A stretch of 64,000 nt of DNA from Alphaproteobacteria bacterium (GTDB taxonomy: Bacteria; Pseudomonadota; Alphaproteobacteria; MPNO01; UBA2964), in contig WLWZ01000010.1 of the NCBI GenBank assembly GCA_012103315.1, forward strand, positions 62,001-126,000. Direction: 5' to 3'. How positions within the stretch are numbered: position 1 is the first letter of the stretch; the number at the start of each line of letters is the position of its first letter. The notes beneath the pieces are model-generated. The model saw only the letters and a program-made list of their open reading frames with translations, searched no databases and was not told the DNA's origin. The position numbers were made by a program, and so were the translations under genes. Positions 1 to 9,696 of this stretch are shown here, piece after piece.

Positions 1-64
1 TGCCAGTTAAACGGCGTTGATCTTCATTGCGCAGCAGCGGCTTGCCGATTGCTTTCGTATTCAT
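1..64 (-). CDS. Xanthine dehydrogenase-family molybdopterin-binding subunit, N-terminus only (runs off left edge)
   Basis: Reverse complement from 64 reads MNTKAIGKPLLRNEDQRRLTG, the typical N-terminus of CoxL/XdhB-like subunits (compare PIVRNEDLRLITG at 41787..44111 of this window). Confidence 0.7.
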   Translation of the reverse strand, partial: MNTKAIGKPLLRNEDQRRLTG

Positions 65-153
65 AACCTTTGTACCCCGTTTTCGGCCTGTTATTCGACC
101 TTGTTCTGTATCGCTAAAGGCTACGTGTCCAAATCCAATCGATCAAGGTGAGG

Positions 154-831
154 TCACTTCTGGATAAAAGGTGGCGGTGGATCGAGTTTTGTCCGATCAT
201 CATTGCCGGGTCGTAACGTGATTTTTGGCACCTTGTTGTCGCGCCTTAGCATGTTGTGGAGCTTGTCCCACAAGCGTTTGATGCCGCGAAAAATCTTCGG
301 CATTAACCAGATAGACAGCGCGACAAAAATCGCGAGCAGGATCAGGAATACGGTGGGATTTAGTGCTACCAGCGTCACGCCGCCGATCACCAACCCGTCT
401 TCTACAACCGATGCTGTCCAGTTGGAAAAGGGTTCTGGTGATGTGTTGATTAAGATTCGCATTCCGGCCTTGACTGCATGGCTGCCGGCCGCAACGCCGC
501 AGCCTAACAACAATGCGGCAAGCTGAATTTCCGGGCTGACATCGCCAACGGCCCCGGCAGCAAGTGCGGCTCCGGCCGGGATGCGGATAAAAGTATGGAG
601 TGTGTCCCATGTGCTGTCGACGCCGGGAATCTTGTCGGCGACGAATTCGACGCAATACATAAAACCTGCTGCAGCGATGACCACAGGATGTTGCAGCAGC
701 TGTAAATCTGGCGGTAAGTCCAGATTGCCAGTGACGCCCAGGATGCCGAGGGTCGCGACTGCGGCATAAAGATTAAGGCCACTTGCCCAAGCGACGCCAA
801 GCGCTAAGGTAATTGCTGCAGAAAGTTCCAT
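154..831 (-). CDS. DUF4126-like integral membrane protein
   Basis: 225 aa ORF, several hydrophobic segments, N-term ALGVAWASGLNLYAAVATLGILG typical of DUF4126. Confidence 0.7.
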   Translation of the reverse strand: MELSAAITLALGVAWASGLNLYAAVATLGILGVTGNLDLPPDLQLLQHPVVIAAAGFMYCVEFVADKIPGVDSTWDTLHTFIRIPAGAALAAGAVGDVSPEIQLAALLLGCGVAAGSHAVKAGMRILINTSPEPFSNWTASVVEDGLVIGGVTLVALNPTVFLILLAIFVALSIWLMPKIFRGIKRLWDKLHNMLRRDNKVPKITLRPGNDDRTKLDPPPPFIQK

Positions 832-969
832 TACTCACTCTACTCCAGTTCTTACCGTAAAGGTTGGCGTCCAACCCCCAGAATACAAGTCTATTGATGA
901 TCTTGTCATCGATAGTCGCGAAGGCGTAGCCTTGTTTCATATTATAATCCAGTTTCACGGAATGGTGCC

Positions 970-1380
970 ATGGCACACGGAAACAATGGAATGAAAATCC
1001 GACACACGATGATCCGCGTTGCGGATTTGCAGCGATCTGTAGATTTTTACACGCAACATCTTGGCATGGACTTAATGCGGCAACGTGAGAGTGAGGTGCG
1101 GGGAGAGCGTGTCGCCTATGTTGGCTATGGCGATGAAGACAGCAATCATGCGCTAGAAATTGTCGAGATGATGGAGCCGCCGGCGGAGTATGTTCATGGT
1201 AATACGTACGGCCATGTCGCGCTTTTGGTGACAAATGTTCAAGAAAAGAGTGATCGCTTAAAAAACGCCGGTGTTGAATTCGCCCATGAACCGCATCAAA
1301 CCCGACCTGATAATCCCAACATGATCGCCTTTATCAAAGACCCTGATGGCTACGAGATAGAGCTTACAGAGCGACGATAG
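970..1380 (+). CDS. gloA: Lactoylglutathione lyase / glyoxalase I (VOC family)
   Basis: HTMIRVADLQRSVDFYTQHLGMDLMRQRE and FIKDPDGYEIELTER motifs. Confidence 0.85.
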   Translation: MAHGNNGMKIRHTMIRVADLQRSVDFYTQHLGMDLMRQRESEVRGERVAYVGYGDEDSNHALEIVEMMEPPAEYVHGNTYGHVALLVTNVQEKSDRLKNAGVEFAHEPHQTRPDNPNMIAFIKDPDGYEIELTERR

Positions 1381-1398
1381 GGTGGCTGGTTTTTTAGC

Positions 1399-1728
1399 AT
1401 GGGTAAAATTTCCGAAATGCGGAATTTGGGTCCAACCTCGGAAGAAGATTTCAAGGCGGCTGGGATTCACGACGCCGCTAAAATAGTCAAACTTGGTCCC
1501 AAAAAAGCTTTTAATCGGATGCTGGAAGGCAGAATGAAGCGCGGTAAAAGCGTTAAGTGCTGTAATGCGCTTTATTTATATGCAATTTACGGCGCTATTC
1601 ATGATGTCGACTGGCGACAAATTCCAGCAAAGAAACAGGACGAATTTAAGGCCTATACCAAAGCCCTAAGGGACTCTGGGAAAATTGATTTAATCGAAAA
1701 TGGTGTCGTAGACCCGTCTTCTGAATAG
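1399..1728 (+). CDS. TfoX/Sxy C-terminal domain protein
   Basis: MRNLGPTSEEDFKAAGI...CCNALYLYAIYGAIHDVDW pattern of TfoX_C. Confidence 0.7.
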   Translation: MGKISEMRNLGPTSEEDFKAAGIHDAAKIVKLGPKKAFNRMLEGRMKRGKSVKCCNALYLYAIYGAIHDVDWRQIPAKKQDEFKAYTKALRDSGKIDLIENGVVDPSSE

Positions 1729-1733
1729 CTATT

Positions 1734-2129
1734 TTAACTCGTCCATTCGCTGAGTTTGCCATCGTTGAATATGGCGCGCGAGTTGAAGATTTCCTCCAGC
1801 AACGGAAAATTGGTGTCTTCATCGGGCGTGTCGCAGCTATGCGGCCAGCCGCAACCAAAGAACCATTGCTCAGACTGAGCACTATAACGCTGTATGTAAG
1901 CAGGTTTGCCCCAGGCGGCGATGATTTGCTCTTTGGTCATACCCTTATGTAACTCCATTCGTCCAATGGCGCGGGCGATAGGGGGGGAGAGTGAAGGGTT
2001 TGCCGCTAGGTATGACTGTGTACGTTCATGTGCAACCGTGTGATCGCTTTTGAAATTTTCACTGGAACAGCCAACGACAAAGATGCTGGCAACAGCAATG
2101 ATACCGATATTTTGAGCCGAAACCGTCAT
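1734..2129 (-). CDS. Putative lipoprotein, hypothetical
   Basis: N-terminal hydrophobic segment with VVGCSS lipobox-like motif; GMTKEQIIAAWGKP resembles the SmpA/OmlA-type pattern. Confidence 0.55.
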   Translation of the reverse strand: MTVSAQNIGIIAVASIFVVGCSSENFKSDHTVAHERTQSYLAANPSLSPPIARAIGRMELHKGMTKEQIIAAWGKPAYIQRYSAQSEQWFFGCGWPHSCDTPDEDTNFPLLEEIFNSRAIFNDGKLSEWTS

Positions 2130-2224
2130 TTCATTCTTCCACCTTTAATACGGCAATTCACTAAGATATGGGCTGTGAATGATGTAATAATAGCCCAAGC
2201 ACGAAAAATTGAGAGCATGTTTTG

Positions 2225-3043
2225 TTAGACGACGGGTTTCTCGTCGAGGATTGTCATGCGCCTTAGCAACCGTCGTTTCTCGGGGTCATAATGCTGACGG
2301 GCGTGAGCTGTGCATCGATTATCCCATAAGACCAAATCGTTCACCTGCCAGACATGTTCATAGATATTGTGCGGGCTTTCGATGAGATCAAACAGGTAGG
2401 TGAGGATTTCGTCGCTCTCTTCTTTTTTGACGTCGTTGATCCGGATCGTCATCAAACGGTTTACATAGACTGACTTTCGACCAGTTTCGGAATGGGTACG
2501 TATCACGGGGTGAGAATATTGTGGCGCGTCAGGGTCAATTTGGTCTGGCCGCAGGCTTGGATTGGTCGCGTAATTGAAATAGTTGAGCGCAGTTTTACCT
2601 TCGAGGCGGTCTTTCCATTTATCGCTTAACTGGTCATAGACAGCGCAACAGTTTGCAAAGCTGGTATTACCGCCAATGTCAGGAATTTCGATGGAATAGA
2701 GTGTCGAGGCTTTACAGGGATGTTCTGAATAAGCCTGATCATAATGGAACATCATCTCACCAATCTGGACGGCAGTCGCGACGTTGGGATCTTCTTTATT
2801 GGTGACGAATAAGAATTTCGAATCTGTGTTTTGTGATTTGAGACCTGCGATCTCGCCAAAGGTTCGACAAAATCTCTCCTGCTCCTCTTCGGTGAGCTCT
2901 TGCCCGCGGAGGAGCAGAACCATGTGGTCCTGCCATGCTTGTTTCAGAGCTTGCGTGTCGTCCGTCGATAATTCCTGAGTTAAATCGAGTCCCGATATAG
3001 CGGCGCCCGCTGCGTCTGAAAGTTTTTCTACATTTATTGCCAT
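2225..3043 (-). CDS. TauD/TfdA-family Fe(II)/2-oxoglutarate dioxygenase
   Basis: GEMMFHYDQAYSEHPCKASTLYSIEIPDIGGNTSFANCCAVYDQL and WDNRCTAHARQHYDPEKRRLLRRMTI; start chosen at MAINVEKLS (3043). Confidence 0.85.
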   Translation of the reverse strand: MAINVEKLSDAAGAAISGLDLTQELSTDDTQALKQAWQDHMVLLLRGQELTEEEQERFCRTFGEIAGLKSQNTDSKFLFVTNKEDPNVATAVQIGEMMFHYDQAYSEHPCKASTLYSIEIPDIGGNTSFANCCAVYDQLSDKWKDRLEGKTALNYFNYATNPSLRPDQIDPDAPQYSHPVIRTHSETGRKSVYVNRLMTIRINDVKKEESDEILTYLFDLIESPHNIYEHVWQVNDLVLWDNRCTAHARQHYDPEKRRLLRRMTILDEKPVV

Positions 3044-3129
3044 GGTGCCTGTTGCCCTGTTGGGTTTATCATTTGTCTCGAAATTTAATTTTGGGGCCCG
3101 TCCCCGCAAGAAAATACAGGGAGAACCAG

Positions 3130-4188
3130 TTGGCCATTATAATTAGCGACGACGACGTGCGGAAGCACCTAACAATGGCCGAATGTATCGAGGCTATGGA
3201 TGTCTGTTTTGGCGATTTTGCTGAAGGCAAGGCGAAGACTTTGCCCCGATTGCGCTACCGAGTTGATGCACCCAATGATTCAGGGCGCGAATATTTCGCC
3301 AATGTTCATATCGGTGCGGTTCCAACCTATGGCATGGCATGCGTTCGCGCAGGCTCAAACATGTTGGTAAAAGGCGGTGCGCCGGGCCGCAAAACGATGA
3401 GCAGCCCGGATTCCACGAACTGGACGGTGATTATCCTCTATGACCTGAATACGGCAGAACTGGTCGCCTTTATGCATGAATCACATTTGAGCGGTGTGCG
3501 GGTTGGTGCGACCACGGGCGTTGCTGTCGACAAAATTGCCCGTGATGATGTGGCAGAACTCGGGCTTTTCGGCACTGGCCGGCAGGCGCGTGCAAATTGT
3601 GAAGCAATTTGCACGGCGCGGCCTTCGATAAAAAGAGTGAAGGTCTACAGTCCGACACAGGCGAACCGGGAGGCTTTTCCGAGCCAGGTGCAATTGGATG
3701 GCGTTGAGATTATCCCGGTAGATACCTCTGACGAGGTCGTTGCTGGGGTTGATATTGTCTGCTCCATGACGAACTCGACCTCGCCAACCTTCGATGGCAA
3801 TCTTCTGGAAGATGGCCAGATGGTCATTTCAGTTGCCAATTCGGACGTGACCTTGAAACGCCATGAGGTCGACGAAACCACGTTCACCCGGGCATCTGAT
3901 GTCATCATCAATGATTGGGACAGTGTTGTGTCGAACCAACAGACGGAACTTCTTGATCTGATCGAAAGCGGTGCGGTCGATCGCGACCGTATCTACGAGC
4001 TTGGGTCACTTTGTACGGGGGAGGTCACCGTCAAACAAACGCATGACAACATTGTTTATTACAAGAATAACACCGGGCTTGGGATGCAGTTCGCTGCAGC
4101 TGGCGCTGTGGTCTATAACAAGATGAAGAACGCTGATACCAATCGGGTAGTGCCGCCGGAATGGCTGGCCGCAGAGGAATACGCCTGA
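3130..4188 (+). CDS. Ornithine cyclodeaminase / mu-crystallin family protein
   Basis: DLNTAELVAFMHESHLSGVRVGATTGVAVDKIA and LGLFGTGRQARANCEAI; TTG start at 3130 after AGGGAG, in frame with the supplied ORF from 3037. Confidence 0.85.
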   Translation: MAIIISDDDVRKHLTMAECIEAMDVCFGDFAEGKAKTLPRLRYRVDAPNDSGREYFANVHIGAVPTYGMACVRAGSNMLVKGGAPGRKTMSSPDSTNWTVIILYDLNTAELVAFMHESHLSGVRVGATTGVAVDKIARDDVAELGLFGTGRQARANCEAICTARPSIKRVKVYSPTQANREAFPSQVQLDGVEIIPVDTSDEVVAGVDIVCSMTNSTSPTFDGNLLEDGQMVISVANSDVTLKRHEVDETTFTRASDVIINDWDSVVSNQQTELLDLIESGAVDRDRIYELGSLCTGEVTVKQTHDNIVYYKNNTGLGMQFAAAGAVVYNKMKNADTNRVVPPEWLAAEEYA

Positions 4189-4203
4189 TCGACGGAGATA
4201 GGC

Positions 4204-5193
4204 ATGCAGTATCGTGAATTTGGGCATTCTGGAATCAAGCTATCCCGCATCGGGCTTGGCTGTTTCAGTATGTCTGGCGCATACGGTGCGGCGGATGATG
4301 ACGAGTCGATTGCGACAATTCACCAAGCAATGGAACGTGGTGTCAATCTGCTCGATAGCTCTGCGCGCTATGGTGGGGGGCACAATCACCGACTGATCGG
4401 CGAAGCAATTAAGGGACGCAGAGACCAGATCTTTATCCATTCCAAGACCGGGACAATTCGAGATTCTAATGACCGTAGTGTCGCTGAAGGGAGCGGTAGG
4501 CCAGACCGGTTGCGCCAAATTTGCGAAATGAGTCTGAAGAATCTTGGCGTCGATTATCTTGATGCGATGTGTCAGTCGCGTGTCGATCCGTCAATTCCAA
4601 TAGAGGAGTCCGTCGGTGCAGTGGCGCGTTTGGTCGAAGAGGGCAAGGTTCGTTTTATTGGATTGTCAGAGGCGGCGCCGGATACCGTGCGTCGCGCCTC
4701 AAAAGTGCATCCAATTGTTTCTCTGCAGTACGAATATTCCTTATGGACCCGCGATGTTGAAGAGGGACATCGCGATGCGTGTGACGAGCTGGGCATGGCG
4801 CTGATGGCCTATGCACCACTTGGGTATGGTTTTTTGGCTGGCGTAATTGATAAAGCAGGCTCTCAGTCAGAAGACGACATACGGGGAAAATTCCCTAGGT
4901 TCTACGAAGAGAACTTTGACGCCAATCGTCAACGCGTTGCTCGACTGGAGTCTGTGGCCGCTGATAGGGGCACGACGGCGGCGCAAATCGCCATTGCCTG
5001 GGTCCTGGCGCAAGATGATAGTGTATTTCCGATACCAGGCTGTAAAAGCCGCAAGCATCTTGATGAGAATCTCGATGCTGTTGATATCGAACTTACGTCA
5101 GAAGATATCGTGCGATTGGATGAGATATTTCCGAAAGACGCTGCTGCTGGGACGCGGTATCCGCCCGGCGGTATGCAACGGGTAAATTTATAA
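4204..5193 (+). CDS. Aldo/keto reductase
   Basis: SRIGLGCFSMSGAYG, LLDSSARYGGGHNHRLIGEAI, HSKTG and IPGCKSRKHLDENL motifs. Confidence 0.9.
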   Translation: MQYREFGHSGIKLSRIGLGCFSMSGAYGAADDDESIATIHQAMERGVNLLDSSARYGGGHNHRLIGEAIKGRRDQIFIHSKTGTIRDSNDRSVAEGSGRPDRLRQICEMSLKNLGVDYLDAMCQSRVDPSIPIEESVGAVARLVEEGKVRFIGLSEAAPDTVRRASKVHPIVSLQYEYSLWTRDVEEGHRDACDELGMALMAYAPLGYGFLAGVIDKAGSQSEDDIRGKFPRFYEENFDANRQRVARLESVAADRGTTAAQIAIAWVLAQDDSVFPIPGCKSRKHLDENLDAVDIELTSEDIVRLDEIFPKDAAAGTRYPPGGMQRVNL

Positions 5194-5208
5194 ATCCAAA
5201 TATTTGAA

Positions 5209-7239
5209 ATGGTGTCTAACACAAACCTATCTATTTCGCAGGCCATCGCGTTAGGGAAGCAGCATCACAGCGCGGGTGACCTGCAGAAGGCTCATGATAT
5301 TTATCGGCAGGTCTTGCAGGCTGATCCAAAACAAGCCGAAGCGTTGCACTATCTTGGCCTTGTTGCCTATCAGGTTGGTAAACCCGAGGATGCGGTTGGG
5401 TTGATTACAAAGGCATTGGCATTAGACGAAAATGTCGCCGAAGCGCACAACCATCTTGGCCTGTGTTTACATTCCGTAGGTCGGCTTGATCAAGCTGTTG
5501 CAAGTTTTCGAAAAGCGATCGAGGTTGATCCGGAATTTGCCGAGGCCTTTAGCAATCTCGCCAGCGTTTTCAATGATCAGGGTGATGTCGATGAAGCAGT
5601 GGCAAATTATCGTCGCGCTCTACAGCTGAATCCGAAATCGGCTCTGACCTATTATAACTTTGCAGCGGCCCTCAACGATGCGGGCCGATTTGAAGAAGCA
5701 GGCGAGAATTATCGTATCGCGCTTACAATTAATCCCAGCTTTGCAGAAGCCCACAATAATCTCGGCGGCGTTTATATGAATTTGCGACACGTTGATGAAG
5801 CCGAGGCCTGCTACCGCAAGGCAATTGAAATTCAACCAGAATTTTCGGAGGCGCATAACAATTTGGGTAATGCCTGTCGTGAGAAAGGCTGGTTGGATGA
5901 GGCCGTTGAGAACTACCAAAAGTCCATATTACTCGATCCGGAGTTCTCGGAAGCCTATCGAAACCTTGGGTCGGTCTATAAAGACCAAAGCAAAATAAGT
6001 AACGCAGTTGATGCCTATAACACCGCGATAAAGTTAAATCCCGAAGGCGCAGAAGCTTGCACAAATCTTGGCGAACTCTATGAGTTGGTGTCTCAGCTTG
6101 ATGAGGCAGAGGCTTGTTTCGAGAACGCGCTAGCCATTTCGCCGGGCTATCCAAATGCCACTATTGGCTTGTCGGTCATAAAACGTCGTCGCGGTGAAAC
6201 CCAACAAGCAATCGATCTCTTAGAGGGCATTCCCGAAGAAGATTTGTCCGTGACGAATGGCTATCGTGTCCGGTTTGAACTCGGCAAACTCTATGATCTG
6301 CTGGGCAAAACTGATGAGGCGTTTAACCACCTGGTGCAAGGTAACCGGCTTCAGTTCGATAGTCGTGCAACTAATGTTCGACCGGAAGAATATGTTGAGT
6401 TGATTGATTCCATTGCGAAGACGACGACTACCGCACTCGCGGTGGCTATTCAGTCAAAGGATGTTAGCAAAGAATTTGAAACTCCGGTTTTTTTGGTCGG
6501 TTTTCCACGATCTGGTACGACCCTGCTTGATCAGATTCTCGATTCTCATCCACGCCTACAGGTGATGGAAGAACGGCCAGCGCTCGACAGCGCTGTCGCT
6601 GAAATTGGCGGTTACCCGGACGCTATCGCGAATTTGAGTGACGATGATTTATACAGCTTACGCAGTCAGTATTTTGAGGTCGTTGATCAGTATATGGATC
6701 GCAAGGCGGATACGATCCTTGTCGATAAACTCCCTCTGAACATTATTCACACGGCCCTTATTGCAAAGTTGTTTCCAGACGCCAGAATAATTCTGGCGAT
6801 GCGCCATCCTTGTGACGTTGTTCTCAGTAATTTTATGCAGATGTTCCAACTCAACAATGCGATGGGGAATTTCTACAGCGTTGGACAGGCGTCCAAGTTA
6901 TATGACCGGGTTATGGGGTTGTGGCTGCGCAGCGCGGAGTTGTTGCCGCTGAACGTCCATCTGAGTCGGTATGAAGATTTGGTCCTCGATGTTGAAGGGT
7001 CGGCGCACTCATTACTAGAATTCTTGGATGTCGGCTGGGACGATGCGGTGCTAGATCACACGGCACATGCGCGTCAACGAGGGAAGATCAACACACCCAG
7101 CTATTCACAAGTAACCGAACCAATATATCAGCGCGCGCGCTTTCGTTGGCTACGCTATGAGTCCCAGTTGTCAGCCGTTCTAGATGTTTTGGAACCTTAT
7201 GCCATCGCATTCGGCTATCCAAAGTTTTCCGAAATTTAA
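5209..7239 (+). CDS. TPR-repeat protein with C-terminal sulfotransferase domain
   Basis: About nine TPR units, then PVFLVGFPRSGTTLLDQILDSHP (PAPS-binding loop) and RHPCDVVLSNF. Confidence 0.88.
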   Translation: MVSNTNLSISQAIALGKQHHSAGDLQKAHDIYRQVLQADPKQAEALHYLGLVAYQVGKPEDAVGLITKALALDENVAEAHNHLGLCLHSVGRLDQAVASFRKAIEVDPEFAEAFSNLASVFNDQGDVDEAVANYRRALQLNPKSALTYYNFAAALNDAGRFEEAGENYRIALTINPSFAEAHNNLGGVYMNLRHVDEAEACYRKAIEIQPEFSEAHNNLGNACREKGWLDEAVENYQKSILLDPEFSEAYRNLGSVYKDQSKISNAVDAYNTAIKLNPEGAEACTNLGELYELVSQLDEAEACFENALAISPGYPNATIGLSVIKRRRGETQQAIDLLEGIPEEDLSVTNGYRVRFELGKLYDLLGKTDEAFNHLVQGNRLQFDSRATNVRPEEYVELIDSIAKTTTTALAVAIQSKDVSKEFETPVFLVGFPRSGTTLLDQILDSHPRLQVMEERPALDSAVAEIGGYPDAIANLSDDDLYSLRSQYFEVVDQYMDRKADTILVDKLPLNIIHTALIAKLFPDARIILAMRHPCDVVLSNFMQMFQLNNAMGNFYSVGQASKLYDRVMGLWLRSAELLPLNVHLSRYEDLVLDVEGSAHSLLEFLDVGWDDAVLDHTAHARQRGKINTPSYSQVTEPIYQRARFRWLRYESQLSAVLDVLEPYAIAFGYPKFSEI

Positions 7240-7274
7240 GTGACTAGAACCATCTCTGGATGGGCCATTTGTTA

Positions 7275-8837
7275 TTAGGGCTCAACGGAACAATAGCTTG
7301 CCGCAAGTTCGCGGAGTTCTGCCTTGGCCACTTTGCCAGTGCTGTTGCGCGGTAATTGGTCCACGAACCTGATTTCCTTTGGTTTTTTGTAGCTCGCGAT
7401 ACGACTCAGGCAGTGAGCCGTAAGGTCCTCCGCTGATGGACGGTCGTCAGTCGGTTTGCAAACAACAAATGCCAATACAGCTTCTCCGAATTCAGTGTCG
7501 GGAACGCCAACGACAGCGGCTTCGGAAATGGCAGAGTGACTTTCCAGCGCGTCTTCGACCTCACGTGAATAGATATTGAGTCCGCCGCTTATAATCATGT
7601 CCTTCAATCGATCAACGAAATAGAGATAGCCGTCACTATCGCGTTTTCCCAGGTCGCCGGTGCGGAGCCAGCCATCCACAAAGACTTCAGCATTGTCGTC
7701 GGGGCGCTTGAAATATTCGCGCATGACGGTGATGTCGCCCGGCGCGCCAGACCGCACCAGCACCTCGCCAGGTTCGCCTGATGGGACTTCGTCTAAATTC
7801 TGGTCAACTAATCTGACCTCGACGCCACTTGCGGGCTGGCCGACGGAGTAAGGTCGCGTCAATTGTTCATCGGGGCTGAGACAGCTAACCAGTCCTGCTT
7901 CGGTTTGTGAATAAAAACTGAAAAGGCGCAAATGTGGCAGGGCTGCGAATAATTGTTCTTTCAGCGGAACCGGGAATGCTTCACCGGTTGCCAGCATTCC
8001 GATAAGTGTTGCGCAGGCTTTCGGATTTTTCTCAATGTGGGGCAGTAACATTCTGGCGATGGTTGGTACCACTCCGATATGAGTGATCCCCTCTGCTTCA
8101 ATCAATTTGATGGTTTCAGCTGGATCAAATCGTTCCTGCAGGACGAGGGTTGATCCAGTTGAAAAGCTACCAGCCAGACGGGCAATCCCGATACGATGCG
8201 CCATTGGGGTTGCACAAAGCATACGGTCATTGCTGGAGAGTTCCCATTCAAGTGCACCGAGTGAACATTGCCCAATGACAACATTACGATGGGTAGAGAT
8301 TACCCCTTTGGGACGGCCGGTAGTCCCCGAAGTATAGCAGAGCAGCGCGTCATCGGATTTGATTTGAAGAGGCGAAGGAGGCTCGTCGACCGCCTCAGAC
8401 ATCAATTCGTTGATGTCGCTTTCCCCTTCCGCGGCGTTGTTGGAGATCAGCTTAATTGTGCTGGAATTTTTACAAATGTTGGCGATTGTGTCCCGGCAGC
8501 TGGGAGAGTAGAGAACGGCAAATGGGTCAGCATCGTTGATGATATGACGAATTTCTGCACCGACCAGCCGAGTGCTCACAGGCACAATGATACCGCCGGC
8601 TTTTGCTATTGCAGCCATTGCTAAAGCGGCCGTTACGCAGTTCGGCATGTGTAGGACGATACGATCCCCGGGAATTAATCCGAGACTGAGAAGAGCGTTT
8701 GCCATTTTGTTGGCAAATGCTTCGAGTGTCGCGAAATCAAGTCGTTCTGTTCCGCAGACGAGCGCTTCCTTTTTGGGTGACCGTTGTGCCACAACCGTGA
8801 GCAGATTGCCGAAATTGAAAATCGGTATTCTCCGCAT
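7275..8837 (-). CDS. AMP-dependent acyl-CoA synthetase/ligase
   Basis: LLCYTSGTTGRPKGVISTH, WLRTGDLGKRDSDGYLYFVDRLKDMIISGGLNIYSREVE. Confidence 0.92.
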   Translation of the reverse strand: MRRIPIFNFGNLLTVVAQRSPKKEALVCGTERLDFATLEAFANKMANALLSLGLIPGDRIVLHMPNCVTAALAMAAIAKAGGIIVPVSTRLVGAEIRHIINDADPFAVLYSPSCRDTIANICKNSSTIKLISNNAAEGESDINELMSEAVDEPPSPLQIKSDDALLCYTSGTTGRPKGVISTHRNVVIGQCSLGALEWELSSNDRMLCATPMAHRIGIARLAGSFSTGSTLVLQERFDPAETIKLIEAEGITHIGVVPTIARMLLPHIEKNPKACATLIGMLATGEAFPVPLKEQLFAALPHLRLFSFYSQTEAGLVSCLSPDEQLTRPYSVGQPASGVEVRLVDQNLDEVPSGEPGEVLVRSGAPGDITVMREYFKRPDDNAEVFVDGWLRTGDLGKRDSDGYLYFVDRLKDMIISGGLNIYSREVEDALESHSAISEAAVVGVPDTEFGEAVLAFVVCKPTDDRPSAEDLTAHCLSRIASYKKPKEIRFVDQLPRNSTGKVAKAELRELAASYCSVEP

Positions 8838-8958
8838 TAATTTTCAATATTTATCTTGCGGATAAGTATGTCCAAAATTGAATCCATCCGATAGGTCCGT
8901 TGACGCCAGCTCGCGAAAAGCCAACGATTGATACCGATCTGAATTTGGGAGGGGCGCC

Positions 8959-9696
8959 ATGGTGAGTGGACAGATACGCGGGCATCGTGCGCGCATTGGC
9001 TACACGGTGGCCGCCGTAACAACTGAGGTCTATCCAATTGATTGGTATCGCGTTGTTCCGGACGGGGTGTCACTAATGATGATTACCCTGCCACTGGGCG
9101 AACGATCTCCGGAAGACGTCGAGAAGTGCTATCAGATTTCAATTGAGGCGGCGCACACCATGGCGCGCGCTGGCGCAGACCTTGTCCTGTTGGGAGGGCT
9201 GCCGATCAATATTTCAAAGGGGGATGATACGGTTGAGGTGTTGATGCAAGAGCTGGAGGCCGAAATCGGCGTGTCGATGTCGTGCTCTGCCCTTGCGCAG
9301 GTCAACGCCTTTGCAGCGTTGGGATCCCAGAAAGTGAGTATCGTTCATCCGTTTTTAGAGGATCAAAGTCGGCGTCACGCAAATCACATGAGTGGCTTCT
9401 TTGGTTTGGAGCCGACAGGTGTATTTGCGGGTGGTTCCAATCTCGTTGCCCTTGGAACTTTGCCGCCAGATCGTGCACTTGAATGGGGCCGCGCGGCGAT
9501 GGCGGCCAATCCGGACGCTGATACGCTTTATTTTGGCTGCCCGCATTGGACGGTGATTGATGCTATTCAACCGCTAGAAGACGAATTCGGCGTCAACGTG
9601 ATGACGTCATTACAGGCAATTGCCTGGGAATCGATGCGCAAAACCGGTGTCGACGATCGTATCGAGGGCTTCGGTCGATTGCTCAGCGAGTTTTAA
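8959..9696 (+). CDS. Arylmalonate decarboxylase / maleate isomerase-like (Asp/Glu racemase superfamily) protein
   Basis: RARIGYTVAAVTTEVYPIDWYRVVPDGVSLMMITLPLG and TLYFGCPHWTVIDAIQPLEDEFGVNVMTSLQAIAWESMR. Confidence 0.75.
   Translation: MVSGQIRGHRARIGYTVAAVTTEVYPIDWYRVVPDGVSLMMITLPLGERSPEDVEKCYQISIEAAHTMARAGADLVLLGGLPINISKGDDTVEVLMQELEAEIGVSMSCSALAQVNAFAALGSQKVSIVHPFLEDQSRRHANHMSGFFGLEPTGVFAGGSNLVALGTLPPDRALEWGRAAMAANPDADTLYFGCPHWTVIDAIQPLEDEFGVNVMTSLQAIAWESMRKTGVDDRIEGFGRLLSEF

Noticed and set aside
5300-6200. Regularly spaced similar DNA segments of about 102 bp
   Set aside because: These are codon-level echoes of TPR units inside one CDS, not a CRISPR or other DNA repeat array
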